NCBI GenBank assembly: GCA_017650325.1
Contig: JAGCFC010000184.1
Span: forward strand, 1 to 37,111
Direction of reading: 5' to 3'
Origin: Salinivirgaceae bacterium
GTDB taxonomy: Bacteria; Bacteroidota; Bacteroidia; Bacteroidales; SZUA-534
DNA length: 37,111 nucleotides
Shown in pieces: positions 15,586 to 23,900 of the stretch. The notes under the pieces are model-generated. The model was not told the DNA's origin. It ran no database searches and worked only from the letters and a program-made list of their open reading frames with translations. The position numbers and the translations under genes are program-made. The stretch's first letter is position 1; the number at the start of each line of letters is the position of its first letter.

Positions 15586-18500
15586 ATGAAAAGGGTATCG
15601 TTTTTCACAAGTTTGGTATTAACAGCCATTTTTGTTCTGTCAGTAGCGTTTTGCCCAGCGCAAGACAGTCTTCATTATCAGTTGGTTATACGCGACGCTG
15701 CGGGACAACTGGTAATCAGTAAACCGGTGAACATGAAATTCAGCCTCATGAACGGCGGGCAGTCGTACTACGAGGAGACCATGAAGACCACCACCGATAA
15801 GTACGGTAACATCAGTGTAGTGGTGGGAACCGGCGAGAAACTGAAGGGCAGCATGCAGGAGGTGCCGTGGAGCACCATGGATATCAGCCTGAAGGTTGAG
15901 GCCGATACCGACAATGGCAATAATTTCAAAGAGTTGGGAACTGTGTCAATTGCAGCTGCACCTTATGCCATATATGCAGGTACGGCCGGCAGCAACGCCA
16001 ACAGCGGCAGCTCCAAGGGCGACGAGACTCTCTTTGAGGTCTGCGACCGCGACGGCCAGCCGGTGTTTGCTGTTTACGACGACGGCATTGTGGTTTATGT
16101 CGACGAGACGGCCAAAGCCAAACGCAGCGGTTTTGTAGTGACCGGACGCTCGTCGAAAGACGGGGAGTCGGCTGACTATTTCAGTGTTGACGCCGAGGGA
16201 ACACATGTATATGTCGATGGCGATAATTCAAAAGTGAAGCGCAGTGGCTTGGTGGTGTCAGGCCGTACGGCCAAAGGCGCGGGGGGCAGCTATGCTGCAG
16301 AGCGCACGGCCGGCAAGAGCTCGGGTACCGACTTATTTGCGGTTGAGGGCGGCATTACGCACGTCTATATCGACGGAGACGAGTCGAAAGCCAAACGCAG
16401 CGGTTTTGTGGTGACTGGACGCTCATCTAAAGACGACAATATTGTTGACATTTATGGTGACCACACCAACCTCAACACGGCAGCACTTAAGATTGGCAGC
16501 CCAACCGATGAAGTTTCGGCCATGCAACTCTCTGACGAGCGTTTTGAGTTCGGCAACGATGTAACCTATGGTGGCGATGTGCGCCCGGTTATCGATGTTG
16601 AAGAAGACCTTGTTTACAAAATCTACATGGGCGACACCGAGCAGAATGTCGCTGTCGATGAGTACGCCCTCACCAGTTTCGACGGCTCTTACCAATTCCA
16701 AGTGAGCAGCCTTGTTGAGGATGTTGACGAGTTCTTTGCAAAATTCTATCGTCCGGCCACGTTCCACGACGCACACTGCGTTCCGGTTTCGTCCGACAAC
16801 GCCGTTATTCTGTTCAACCGCCGCGGCGAGGAGACATCGATTATGCAAGATGCCGTAGCTGCTGTGTTTGTTGAGGAATACGGCATCAACGTGTGGCCGC
16901 TCGAGCGACTTACTGATTATAAATTCAGTTTTGCCATGACCGATTATAGGCAAACATCGGCTTACAGCGGCAAGGCGTCGAAATACGCGCGCTTCGACGT
17001 GACACTTAGCAGCGCCAAACCTTACACGGGATGCTATTTGCAGGTGAAGGCGCCGATCAACGTTTACACCTTACAAATATCAAGCAAGGCGGGATTGGCT
17101 GAACCAGAAATATCGCCAGAGTTACCATACAATGCCGATGTTGTGTATGGCGAAACTCTAACTATGGCCGTGAGCGAGGCTCCCGCCGGACAGGTGTTCG
17201 ACAGCTGGTACTATTCAACCGATTACGAAATCTACCGCCGCTCGTCTGACAGCATTCTGCGATTGCCGGTAACCACAAGATATATAGAGGTCTACCCGGA
17301 ATTCAAAGATATTTCGTCTGTTGTTTATGTCGATGGTGAAAATGGTGACGACACCAATGGAAACGGAACCAACACCGATGGCAAGCAATTCAAAACTATT
17401 GCCAAAGCACTGACTGCCATACTCGAAAGCAGCGACAACATTCGCCGCGGCTTCTGCATCGATGTAAAAAATTACGGCAATGGCGACTATGAGAAAATTA
17501 ACATTGACAACAGATACGACGGTCGCGCAAAACACATTACCATCGATTTGAACGCCGACTGCAATTTGAACACCGACTACAATTCGAACACCGACTACAA
17601 CAAGATTGGTTGCATAGATGTGAATACTTCTGTGCCTGTGATTGTTAAAAACGGAATAATCAGTCCCGTCGTTCAACCTGAAGGTAGCCTTGCCGCAATA
17701 AGACTAGAAGGAAAGCAGCTGACATTGGATAATGTTATGTGTATTAGTGGCGAAGGAACTGAGATGCGAGGTGCGGAGGTGATTACAGGCGAACTTGTGC
17801 TGACAAAATCCCAAATTGCATCTTTCTCTGGTGAAAATGGCGGTGGAGCTATTGTTTACAGAGGTGGAAAACTATCGCTCAAGCAGGAATCGTATATTGC
17901 AGATAATGAAGCATCAACTAGAGGTGGCGGTGTTTATTTGAGCGATGGTGCCATAATGTCGATTAAAGACAATTCGGTGGTTACTGGCAACTTCTCCGGC
18001 AATAAAAATGGCAACGGCGTGTATATGGTTGATGGTTCCACTCTGATAGTAAGCGGAGGCAGAATCAATGCAAACGGAGACGCTTCGGACTCTAATCACT
18101 CCGATGTTTATGTTGAAAACAGCGAAGATGGTGTCAACTTCATTATTGAGAAAGCACCATTTATGGAATATGTCGAACTTGCACCCGGAGCCTGCGTGAA
18201 AGTGAACACAAAAGAGTTTTTGGCTGGCGGATATGAAGATTTCATAGAAGTTCCTTATGTCGGTTTTTGCACAATAGACCCTGACGCCGTTGCCGTAAAA
18301 CTCGATAACGACAACATTACTGAGGAGCAGAAAGATCAGATTTTCGGCATTTTCAAAGTTGACAATGAAAACCTTTTGGCCAGCGGCTACAGTCCTGAGA
18401 TTGGCTTGGACGGCAAACCTTTTAAAACCCAAAAGCTATATGCAACGGGCAAAATAACCATTAAAAGCGAAATACAGGAATGGAACGTAGAAGACATCAT

Positions 18501-19164
18501 CACCTACATCTATTATCATGGCGAGGGTGACAACGAGTACCTTTGCCTGCAGCATGGTTTTAATAATGCTGATTATGAGTATCGCAGATTCTGGCTTGTT
18601 GGCGATAAAATATATTGCGACAATGCGTATATGTTTAGTGGAAGCGAGTGGCGTCCGTTGAAAAACAGTGATTATAAGATACTTTCTGTAGAAGACAGCC
18701 CCACATACTCATGGCAGACCAATTGGGACGAAAATGTTATTACAAGAAGCAGTGACTGCTACAACATGCTTCAGATAGATGCCAATGCGCTAAATGGTTA
18801 TTACACGCCAGTGGAAAGAGAAGGCTATTTATATTTTAATGACGCCGGAAACAATACAGTTGCGGTGCTGACAAATGGCATTGCACGTGAAATTCACGAC
18901 ACCGAAATCTTCCAAAACCATTTTTCGGGATTAAAGAAACTTCTTAGTAGGGCTGTAATATTCGAAGGCGTTGGCAATGATATCAATAGTTTAACTGAAA
19001 TTAACTGGAGCAGTCTGTCAGATGGTTATATTCTGAGTTTCGGTAACGAAGTGAAAGAGTCTGACATAAATGAAGGCTTGTTGTTCAACCATAGTGTTGA
19101 CCATCTGTATGAAATTGAGCAGATGTTTAAGAATTTGCGCTACGGAAACGACATCAATCATTAA
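15586..19164 (+). CDS. Large composite surface protein (tail-fibre-like head, InlB-type repeat, beta-helix)
   Basis: A 1192-residue exported protein. I start it at ATG 15586, where MKRVSFFTSLVLTAIFVLSVAFCPAQ gives a clean signal peptide; the 50 upstream codons are not signal-like. Residues about 28-125 (LVIRDAAGQLVISKPVNMKF ... AAAPYAIYA) are a head domain common in Bacteroidota surface proteins. Then LFEVCDRDGQPVFAVYDDGIVVYVDE leads into three imperfect KRSGFVVTGRSSKD units near residues 182, 220 and 272. Residues about 495-575 resemble a divergent InlB B-repeat. From residue 579 (VYVDGENGDDTNGNGT) a right-handed beta-helix like region follows, with GGGAIVY, RGGGVYLSD and NGVYMVDG turns. The C-terminal 350 residues are unrecognised and carry no T9SS sorting domain. 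Likely an adhesin or surface stalk; this is inference. Confidence 0.7.
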   Translation: MKRVSFFTSLVLTAIFVLSVAFCPAQDSLHYQLVIRDAAGQLVISKPVNMKFSLMNGGQSYYEETMKTTTDKYGNISVVVGTGEKLKGSMQEVPWSTMDISLKVEADTDNGNNFKELGTVSIAAAPYAIYAGTAGSNANSGSSKGDETLFEVCDRDGQPVFAVYDDGIVVYVDETAKAKRSGFVVTGRSSKDGESADYFSVDAEGTHVYVDGDNSKVKRSGLVVSGRTAKGAGGSYAAERTAGKSSGTDLFAVEGGITHVYIDGDESKAKRSGFVVTGRSSKDDNIVDIYGDHTNLNTAALKIGSPTDEVSAMQLSDERFEFGNDVTYGGDVRPVIDVEEDLVYKIYMGDTEQNVAVDEYALTSFDGSYQFQVSSLVEDVDEFFAKFYRPATFHDAHCVPVSSDNAVILFNRRGEETSIMQDAVAAVFVEEYGINVWPLERLTDYKFSFAMTDYRQTSAYSGKASKYARFDVTLSSAKPYTGCYLQVKAPINVYTLQISSKAGLAEPEISPELPYNADVVYGETLTMAVSEAPAGQVFDSWYYSTDYEIYRRSSDSILRLPVTTRYIEVYPEFKDISSVVYVDGENGDDTNGNGTNTDGKQFKTIAKALTAILESSDNIRRGFCIDVKNYGNGDYEKINIDNRYDGRAKHITIDLNADCNLNTDYNSNTDYNKIGCIDVNTSVPVIVKNGIISPVVQPEGSLAAIRLEGKQLTLDNVMCISGEGTEMRGAEVITGELVLTKSQIASFSGENGGGAIVYRGGKLSLKQESYIADNEASTRGGGVYLSDGAIMSIKDNSVVTGNFSGNKNGNGVYMVDGSTLIVSGGRINANGDASDSNHSDVYVENSEDGVNFIIEKAPFMEYVELAPGACVKVNTKEFLAGGYEDFIEVPYVGFCTIDPDAVAVKLDNDNITEEQKDQIFGIFKVDNENLLASGYSPEIGLDGKPFKTQKLYATGKITIKSEIQEWNVEDIITYIYYHGEGDNEYLCLQHGFNNADYEYRRFWLVGDKIYCDNAYMFSGSEWRPLKNSDYKILSVEDSPTYSWQTNWDENVITRSSDCYNMLQIDANALNGYYTPVEREGYLYFNDAGNNTVAVLTNGIAREIHDTEIFQNHFSGLKKLLSRAVIFEGVGNDINSLTEINWSSLSDGYILSFGNEVKESDINEGLLFNHSVDHLYEIEQMFKNLRYGNDINH
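16117..16437 (+). repeat. Three degenerate coding repeats in the composite surface protein
   Basis: Copies encoding K(A/V)KRSG(F/L)VV(T/S)GR(S/T)(S/A)K start near 16117, 16228 and 16384. The first and third are nearly identical in nucleotides (GCCAAACGCAGCGGTTTTGT in both); the middle copy has drifted. Confidence 0.75.
17548..17601 (+). repeat. Three tandem 18-base units
   Basis: Units at 17548-17565, 17566-17583 and 17584-17601 encode LNADCN, LNTDYN and SNTDYN. TTGAACACCGACTACAAT and TCGAACACCGACTACAAC differ at two positions. Copy number changes would stay in frame. Confidence 0.85.
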
Positions 19165-19223
19165 AACAGGCGTGTGCGCTAGAGTTAGTGAGCAATAACA
19201 TGACGTAAAGATAATATTCATAT

Positions 19224-20327
19224 ATGGAACAGAAAATCAGTATTATAAGCGACTGGACATTGCAGCGTTTGCTCACCGAGTTGCAGTTAGGAAACATTAA
19301 AATTCCACGTTTCCAGCGCGATTATATTTGGGAGAAGTCAAAGGTGGTGAAGTTGCTCAATTCCATCTACAACCAGTATCCCATAGGTTCGCTTTTCTTT
19401 TGGAAGGCACCTGCAAAGTACGCATTTTTCATCCGTCCGTTCGACATCGATGGCATCAACGACAGCGCAACCGACGGCGATTTTCAGTTCATTCTCGACG
19501 GGCAGCAACGCATAATGTCGCTGTTTGTCGCCCTTATGGGCAAGACAATGGGTGATTGTGATTATTCCACCATTTGTTTCAATACCGACCGTTGCGAGTT
19601 TGTCATTCCGCGCAGCCAGCGTGAGAAAAATAACGTTCCCGTTTGGCGCGTTATCGACGATAAGGCTTTCGAGGAGACCGTTGCAGAGTTGGAGAGTGGC
19701 TCCAAGAGCCGCAAAGCCGCCCAGAACCTGCGTCACTGCCGCGAGGTGTTCCTCAATTACCCCATGAGCATTGTGCTCACTACAAACACCGAGATTGACG
19801 ATGTGGTGGAGATTTTTGAGCGCATCAACCAGGGCGGAAAGCACTTGACAATCTTCGACCTGATTCACGCCACCACTTGGAGCGAGAAGTTCGACCTGAA
19901 GCAGAACATCGATGATTTCAACTCCGCGCAACGCGTCAAACAATTCGGGCGGTTGAGCGAAAAAGTGTTCTCGCTTTCGCTGACAATCAACGCATTCGGC
20001 GATGCACGCAGCCTTTACCAACTGAAACTGACACCTGAGATTTGCACTAAAATATGGCCGCGTACAAAGGCCGCGTTAGTGAGCGCGCTCGATTTTCTGA
20101 AGCAGATGCGCCTGTCGGGCGACTTGACAATGTATCACAATCTGCTGCCAACGTTGCAGTATTATTTCTTTGTGTCGGAATCGAAAACTATCGACCAGAG
20201 CCACCAGAAAACTCTCGAAAAATGGTTCTGGGACGCAAAATTCTCGAAACGTTATTCGGCATCGGCCGCAACTCGCTTGAAAGAAGATATTGCATGGGTT
20301 AAAATGTTAATCAACAACGAAATATGA
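19224..20327 (+). CDS. DUF262 (GmrS-type) domain protein without HNH partner domain
   Basis: A 367-residue cytoplasmic protein. The ParB/sulfiredoxin-like DUF262 core is clear: KIPRFQRDYIWE (residues 26-37), FILDGQQRIMSL (89-100) with the DGQQR nucleotide-binding motif, and FERINQGGKHLTIFDLIHA (about 200-218). Related proteins, such as GmrSD type IV restriction enzymes and SspE, join this domain, which binds and hydrolyses NTP, to a DUF1524 HNH nuclease. Here the chain ends after the helical part (FSKRYSASAATRLKEDIAW), with no HNH segment in it or in the next gene. Its stop codon overlaps the start of the following lipoprotein gene (ATGA at 20324-20327), so the two are translationally coupled. 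A defence role is possible but not shown. Confidence 0.85.
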   Translation: MEQKISIISDWTLQRLLTELQLGNIKIPRFQRDYIWEKSKVVKLLNSIYNQYPIGSLFFWKAPAKYAFFIRPFDIDGINDSATDGDFQFILDGQQRIMSLFVALMGKTMGDCDYSTICFNTDRCEFVIPRSQREKNNVPVWRVIDDKAFEETVAELESGSKSRKAAQNLRHCREVFLNYPMSIVLTTNTEIDDVVEIFERINQGGKHLTIFDLIHATTWSEKFDLKQNIDDFNSAQRVKQFGRLSEKVFSLSLTINAFGDARSLYQLKLTPEICTKIWPRTKAALVSALDFLKQMRLSGDLTMYHNLLPTLQYYFFVSESKTIDQSHQKTLEKWFWDAKFSKRYSASAATRLKEDIAWVKMLINNEI

Positions 20328-20917
20328 TAAAAAAACTATTGCCAGCCGTTTTGGTTTTGTGCTTTATCGGGTGCCACAAGGTGACCGAGTGCCCGTCATA
20401 CTCCGAAGACCATCTTGAGTGGCTTCCGTACGACAATGGCGGACAGACCACATTCTCAAGCGGCGGTTCGTCGCAAACCTACGTGTTCGACGATGTGTTT
20501 ATGACAAAACAATACACTATCGGCCGCACTGAGGCTTGCAATTGCGAGGCTTTCGCTCATGCCTATTCGGCTGTCGATTCGACAGGAAACATTCAGTTGC
20601 GCTGCTCATCCGAAAAGCAGAAAATACGCTATAAATTCGCATTTGAGTTCCAACACTACGGAATGATGGCTAACTACTACGTGCCGCGTAACATCGACCG
20701 ATTCACGTTCAGCATTAAAAACGACGGAACAGTTGAGAACGCCACATGGAAAGAATCGGAGATGATTGGCGGGCGCATGTTCGATAATGTTATTGTTGTT
20801 GAGATAGACACCATCTTTGTCAACACCACATCAATCTATAAACTCTATCTGGCAAAAGGATACGGAGTGGTACGCTACGACTATCGGTCGGGGCAAAGTT
20901 TTGTTATTACCGATTAG
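20324..20917 (+). CDS. Unrecognised lipoprotein coupled to the DUF262 gene
   Basis: A 197-residue protein with a short lipoprotein signal (MIKKLLPAVLVLCFIGC, Cys17). The mature part has several further cysteines (TECPSY, EACNCEA, LRCSS), a Gly/Ser-rich stretch (GGQTTFSSGGSS), and beta-rich sequence to the end. I do not recognise the family. It starts inside the stop codon of the DUF262 gene and is followed 20 bases later by the comM-like gene, so the three are probably one transcript. The pairing of a cytoplasmic DUF262 protein with an envelope lipoprotein has no obvious explanation. Confidence 0.75.
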   Translation: MIKKLLPAVLVLCFIGCHKVTECPSYSEDHLEWLPYDNGGQTTFSSGGSSQTYVFDDVFMTKQYTIGRTEACNCEAFAHAYSAVDSTGNIQLRCSSEKQKIRYKFAFEFQHYGMMANYYVPRNIDRFTFSIKNDGTVENATWKESEMIGGRMFDNVIVVEIDTIFVNTTSIYKLYLAKGYGVVRYDYRSGQSFVITD

Positions 20918-20937
20918 CTATTTTCAGACCGGAAACA

Positions 20938-22485
20938 ATGGAAGATAATTTGGTTAAGACCTATGGCTCAGCTGTTTTTGGCATCGATGCCACTACTATC
21001 ACTGTTGAGGTGAACATCTCGACCGGAATGACCTTTCATCTTGTCGGTCTGCCCGACAGCGCCGTCAAAGAGAGTCAGCAGCGCATCAATGCGGCACTGA
21101 AAAACACGGGGTTCCATTTTCCGGGCAAGAAGATTGTCATCAATATGGCGCCAGCCGATATTCGCAAAGAGGGTTCGGCCTATGACCTTACGCTGGCAGT
21201 GGGCATTCTGGCCGCATCGGGGCAGATTGACGCCGCTCAGGTTGAGGATTATGTGATTATGGGTGAGTTGTCGCTCGACGGCAGCCTGCAGCCTATCAAA
21301 GGAGCCCTTCCTATTGCCATCAAGGCACGCGAAGAGGGTTTCAAAGGATTCATACTGCCAAAGCAGAACGCCCGCGAGGCCGCCGTGGTCAATAATCTTG
21401 AGGTGTACGGAGTGTCGAACATCCGCGAGGTTGCCGATTTTCTGAATGGTAAGCAGCCGCTTGAGCCAACCATTGTGAATACCCGTGAGGAATTTGCCAA
21501 TAGTATAAACCATTGGGATTCGGACTTTGCCGATGTGCGCGGACAGGAGAATGTGAAGCGCGCAATGGAGATTGCGGCAGCCGGTGGTCACAACATAATT
21601 ATGATTGGCCCTCCGGGAGCAGGCAAGACTATGCTGGCCAAACGTCTGCCAAGCATTCTGCCGCCGTTTACGCTGCATGAGGCTTTGGAAACGACCAAGA
21701 TACACTCTGTTGCCGGAAAAATTGACAAGGATACAAGTTTGATGACCAAACGTCCGTTCCGCTCACCGCACCACACCATCAGCGATGTGGCGCTTGTTGG
21801 TGGCGGCACTTTCCCGCAGCCGGGCGAGATTTCGCTGGCTCACAACGGTGTTCTTTTCCTTGACGAACTGCCCGAATTTCAGCGCACCGTGCTTGAAGTA
21901 ATGCGTCAGCCGCTCGAAGACCGCGTGATAACCATATCGCGTGCGCGGTTCACAGTGGAATATCCGGCCAGTTTTATGCTTGTGGCCAGTATGAATCCGT
22001 GTCCGTGCGGCTACTATAATCATCCCGAAAAAGAGTGCACCTGCACGCCGATGATGCGCCAGAAGTATATGAGCCGCATATCGGGCCCGTTGCTTGATCG
22101 CATCGATATCCATATTGAAGTTGTGCCTGTGCCGTTCGACAAACTATCAGGAAAAGAGCAGCTTGAGACAAGCACTCAAATCCGCGAACGTGTGACAAAA
22201 GCCCGTGCCATCCAGCAGGAGCGTTTTGCCGATTATCAAGGTGTTCATTGTAATGCGCAAATGTCGACACGGCTAATCAGAAAATACTGTGTGCTCAGTG
22301 CCGAATGTCAGCAGATGATTAAAAACGCTATGGAGAAAGTCGGCCTTTCGGCCCGTGCCTACGACCGTATTCTGAAGGTTTCGCGCACTATAGCCGACCT
22401 TGCCGGAGAGTCAGAAATCAAACCAGAACACCTTGCTGAGGCCATCCAGTACCGCAGTTTGGATAGGGACAACTGGGGGAAATAA
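20938..22485 (+). CDS. comM: YifB/ComM family Mg-chelatase-like AAA+ ATPase
   Basis: A 515-residue cytoplasmic AAA+ protein. The N-terminal Lon-protease-like fold (about 1-170) contains GMTFHLVGLPDSAVKESQQR. Walker A is GPPGAGKT at residues 224-231, Walker B is LFLDELPEF near 305, and the cysteine cluster NPCPCGYYNHPEKECTC (353-369) is the zinc-binding-like loop seen in this family. The C-terminal Mg-chelatase domain ends SRTIADLAGESEIKPEHLAEAIQYR. In Haemophilus and Vibrio, ComM is a hexameric helicase that drives branch migration during natural transformation; in most bacteria the role is undetermined. Length and domain order are normal. Confidence 0.92.
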   Translation: MEDNLVKTYGSAVFGIDATTITVEVNISTGMTFHLVGLPDSAVKESQQRINAALKNTGFHFPGKKIVINMAPADIRKEGSAYDLTLAVGILAASGQIDAAQVEDYVIMGELSLDGSLQPIKGALPIAIKAREEGFKGFILPKQNAREAAVVNNLEVYGVSNIREVADFLNGKQPLEPTIVNTREEFANSINHWDSDFADVRGQENVKRAMEIAAAGGHNIIMIGPPGAGKTMLAKRLPSILPPFTLHEALETTKIHSVAGKIDKDTSLMTKRPFRSPHHTISDVALVGGGTFPQPGEISLAHNGVLFLDELPEFQRTVLEVMRQPLEDRVITISRARFTVEYPASFMLVASMNPCPCGYYNHPEKECTCTPMMRQKYMSRISGPLLDRIDIHIEVVPVPFDKLSGKEQLETSTQIRERVTKARAIQQERFADYQGVHCNAQMSTRLIRKYCVLSAECQQMIKNAMEKVGLSARAYDRILKVSRTIADLAGESEIKPEHLAEAIQYRSLDRDNWGK

Positions 22486-22519
22486 ACTTGGTGTTGGGTT
22501 TTAGGTGTTGGTTGTGGTG

Positions 22520-22534
22520 ACGCACTGCGTGCGT
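22520..22534. repeat. REP-like palindrome, copy 1
   Basis: ACGCAC-tgc-GTGCGT is a 6-bp inverted repeat preceded by TTAGGTGTTGG. The same combination of a TTAGGTGTT tract and a GACGCAC palindrome recurs at 27681-27720. Confidence 0.6.
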
Positions 22535-22552
22535 ACGTTAATGATTACCAAA

Positions 22553-22590
22553 CAAAAAACCGCCGCAACCTCACTAAGATTGCGGCGATT
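22553..22590 (-). terminator. Terminator after trxA
   Basis: CGCCGCAA (22561-22568) pairs with TTGCGGCG (22580-22587) around an 11-base loop. On the minus strand the stem is followed by a run of T (22555-22560 on the plus strand is A), placing it about 20 bases after the trxA stop. Confidence 0.85.
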
Positions 22591-22609
22591 TAGCTTCTGT
22601 CAAATCATA

Positions 22610-22927
22610 TTACAGTAGAGCGTCGATTTTTGCAGTCAGAGCCGGTTTTGCAGCAGCGCCAACCTGCTTGTCGACCACCTCGCCGTTCTTGAAGAACAGC
22701 AGCGTTGGGATGTTGCGGATGCCGAACTGAACAGGTGTATTCTCGGCCTCGTCAACGTTCATCTTCACAATCTTCACCTTGCCCTCGTATTCGGCGGCAA
22801 GTTCTTCGACAATCGGAAGCAGCATTTTGCAAGGTCCGCACCATTCTGCCCAAAAGTCAACTACTACTGGAATTGCCGATTTCAGAACTTCAGCCTCGAA
22901 ATCAGCGTCGGTTATTCTTTGTGCCAT
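22610..22927 (-). CDS. trxA: Thioredoxin
   Basis: A 105-residue cytoplasmic thioredoxin. The active site is WCGPC at residues 29-33 inside FWAEWCGPCKM, and the cis-Pro loop is IRNIPTLLFFKNG. It reduces protein disulfides with electrons from thioredoxin reductase. Length is normal. It is the last gene in the minus-strand series and has its own terminator. An imperfect -7 element (TACATTTA on the minus strand at 22949-22956) lies about 20 bases before the start. Confidence 0.96.
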   Translation of the reverse strand: MAQRITDADFEAEVLKSAIPVVVDFWAEWCGPCKMLLPIVEELAAEYEGKVKIVKMNVDEAENTPVQFGIRNIPTLLFFKNGEVVDKQVGAAAKPALTAKIDALL

Positions 22928-22963
22928 AATTTTAAATTTTGTTGTCGGTAAATGTAGGATTTA

Positions 22964-23029
22964 AAACGTAAACTGATAACGCTAACGTCAATAAAAAAGC
23001 TAACGCGAACATTGACACAAACGCTGACG
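22964..23029 (+). repeat. Short dispersed repeat, copy C, with iterated GCTAACG words
   Basis: The left part resembles copy A (AAACGTAAA, TG, TAACG). To its right GCTAACG occurs at 22981-22987 and 22999-23005, and GCTGACG at 23023-23029. It fills the gap between trxA and trmD. Confidence 0.4.
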
Positions 23030-23034
23030 CTAAA

Positions 23035-23712
23035 TCATTCGTCAAGCAAATCGGGACGAAGGCGGCGGGTGCGCTCAAGTGCCTGCTCGTATTTCCAGTC
23101 CTCGATTAGGCGCTCGTTGCCCGACAGCAGCACCTCGGGCACTTTCCAGCCCTTGTAATCGGCAGGGCGGGTATATACAGGTGCCGACAGCAGATTGTCC
23201 TGGAACGAGTCGGAGAGGGCCGATGTCTCGTCGCTGATGGCGCCCGGAATGAGCCGAACAACAGCGTCGGCAATAACAGCGGCAGCCAGCTCACCACCGG
23301 TAAGAACATAATCGCCTATCGATATCTCTTTGGTAATCAGATGGTCGCGTACGCGCTGGTCGATGCCTTTATAGTGCCCGCAAAGGATGATGATGTTCTT
23401 CAATTGCGACATCTGGTTGGCCATCGGCTGGTTGAACATCTCGCCGTCGGGCGAAGTGTAGATAATCTCGTCGTAGTCGCGCTCGCTCTTCAGGTGCTCA
23501 ATGCAAGCCTCAATAGGCTGGATGGTCATCACCATTCCGGCGCTTCCGCTGAAAGCATAATCGTCACAACGGCGGTGCTTGTCGGTTGAGTAGTCGCGCA
23601 GGTTGTGGATGTGTATTTCGGCAATGCCTTTCTTCTGAGCCCGCCCGATGATGCTTTGGCTGAACGGCCCGTCGAGCAGTTCGGGAACAACAGTGAGAAT
23701 GTCGATGCGCAT
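23035..23712 (-). CDS. trmD: tRNA (guanine-37-N1)-methyltransferase
   Basis: A 225-residue enzyme that methylates G37 next to the anticodon of some tRNAs using S-adenosylmethionine, which prevents +1 frameshifting. The trefoil-knot SAM site shows as [13 protein letters not shown] and [38 protein letters not shown] and [17 protein letters not shown] are the standard TrmD substrate segments. It lacks the usual rpsP/rimM/rplS neighbours, which is common in Bacteroidota. It is normally essential. Confidence 0.96.
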   Translation of the reverse strand: MRIDILTVVPELLDGPFSQSIIGRAQKKGIAEIHIHNLRDYSTDKHRRCDDYAFSGSAGMVMTIQPIEACIEHLKSERDYDEIIYTSPDGEMFNQPMANQMSQLKNIIILCGHYKGIDQRVRDHLITKEISIGDYVLTGGELAAAVIADAVVRLIPGAISDETSALSDSFQDNLLSAPVYTRPADYKGWKVPEVLLSGNERLIEDWKYEQALERTRRLRPDLLDE

Positions 23713-23734
23713 AGCAGTTAGGTTTTGTTTGCGG

Positions 23735-23742
23735 CAAAGGTA
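23735..23742 (-). promoter_or_regulatory. Putative -7 element for trmD
   Basis: On the minus strand TACCTTTG matches TAnnTTTG exactly, 22 bases before the trmD start. No good -33 TTTG. Confidence 0.45.
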
Positions 23743-23780
23743 ATACGAAAAAGTTTAGAAGTTGAGAGGGTGGAGTATGG

Positions 23781-23830
23781 TTTAGCCATCGGCTAAAAAG
23801 AATTAACGACGGCTAACGGCCGTCGTTAAT
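23781..23830 (-). terminator. Two adjacent hairpins acting as terminator after the M56 gene
   Basis: The first is a perfect 12-bp stem, ATTAACGACGGC (23802-23813) with GCCGTCGTTAAT (23819-23830), loop 5 bases; on the minus strand it is followed by TCTTTTT. A second hairpin, TTTAGCC (23781-23787) with GGCTAAA (23791-23797), lies directly behind. Both share the GGCTAA word, as in REP-type palindrome pairs, so they may be a mobile palindrome used as a terminator. Confidence 0.7.
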
Positions 23831-23900
23831 CGCAACATAAACATTTAATAGGAAACATTTGTTTCCCGATTGGTTTGAGAAATAGTTAGTAGAATAGAGG

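Noticed and set aside
16117..16437. CRISPR-like array
   Set aside because: The three repeats are coding, unevenly spaced and in frame with a surface protein; there are no spacers or cas genes.
15586..19164. Prophage tail-fibre gene
   Set aside because: The head domain recalls tail fibres, but the gene has a signal peptide and no phage structural, packaging or integrase genes lie nearby.
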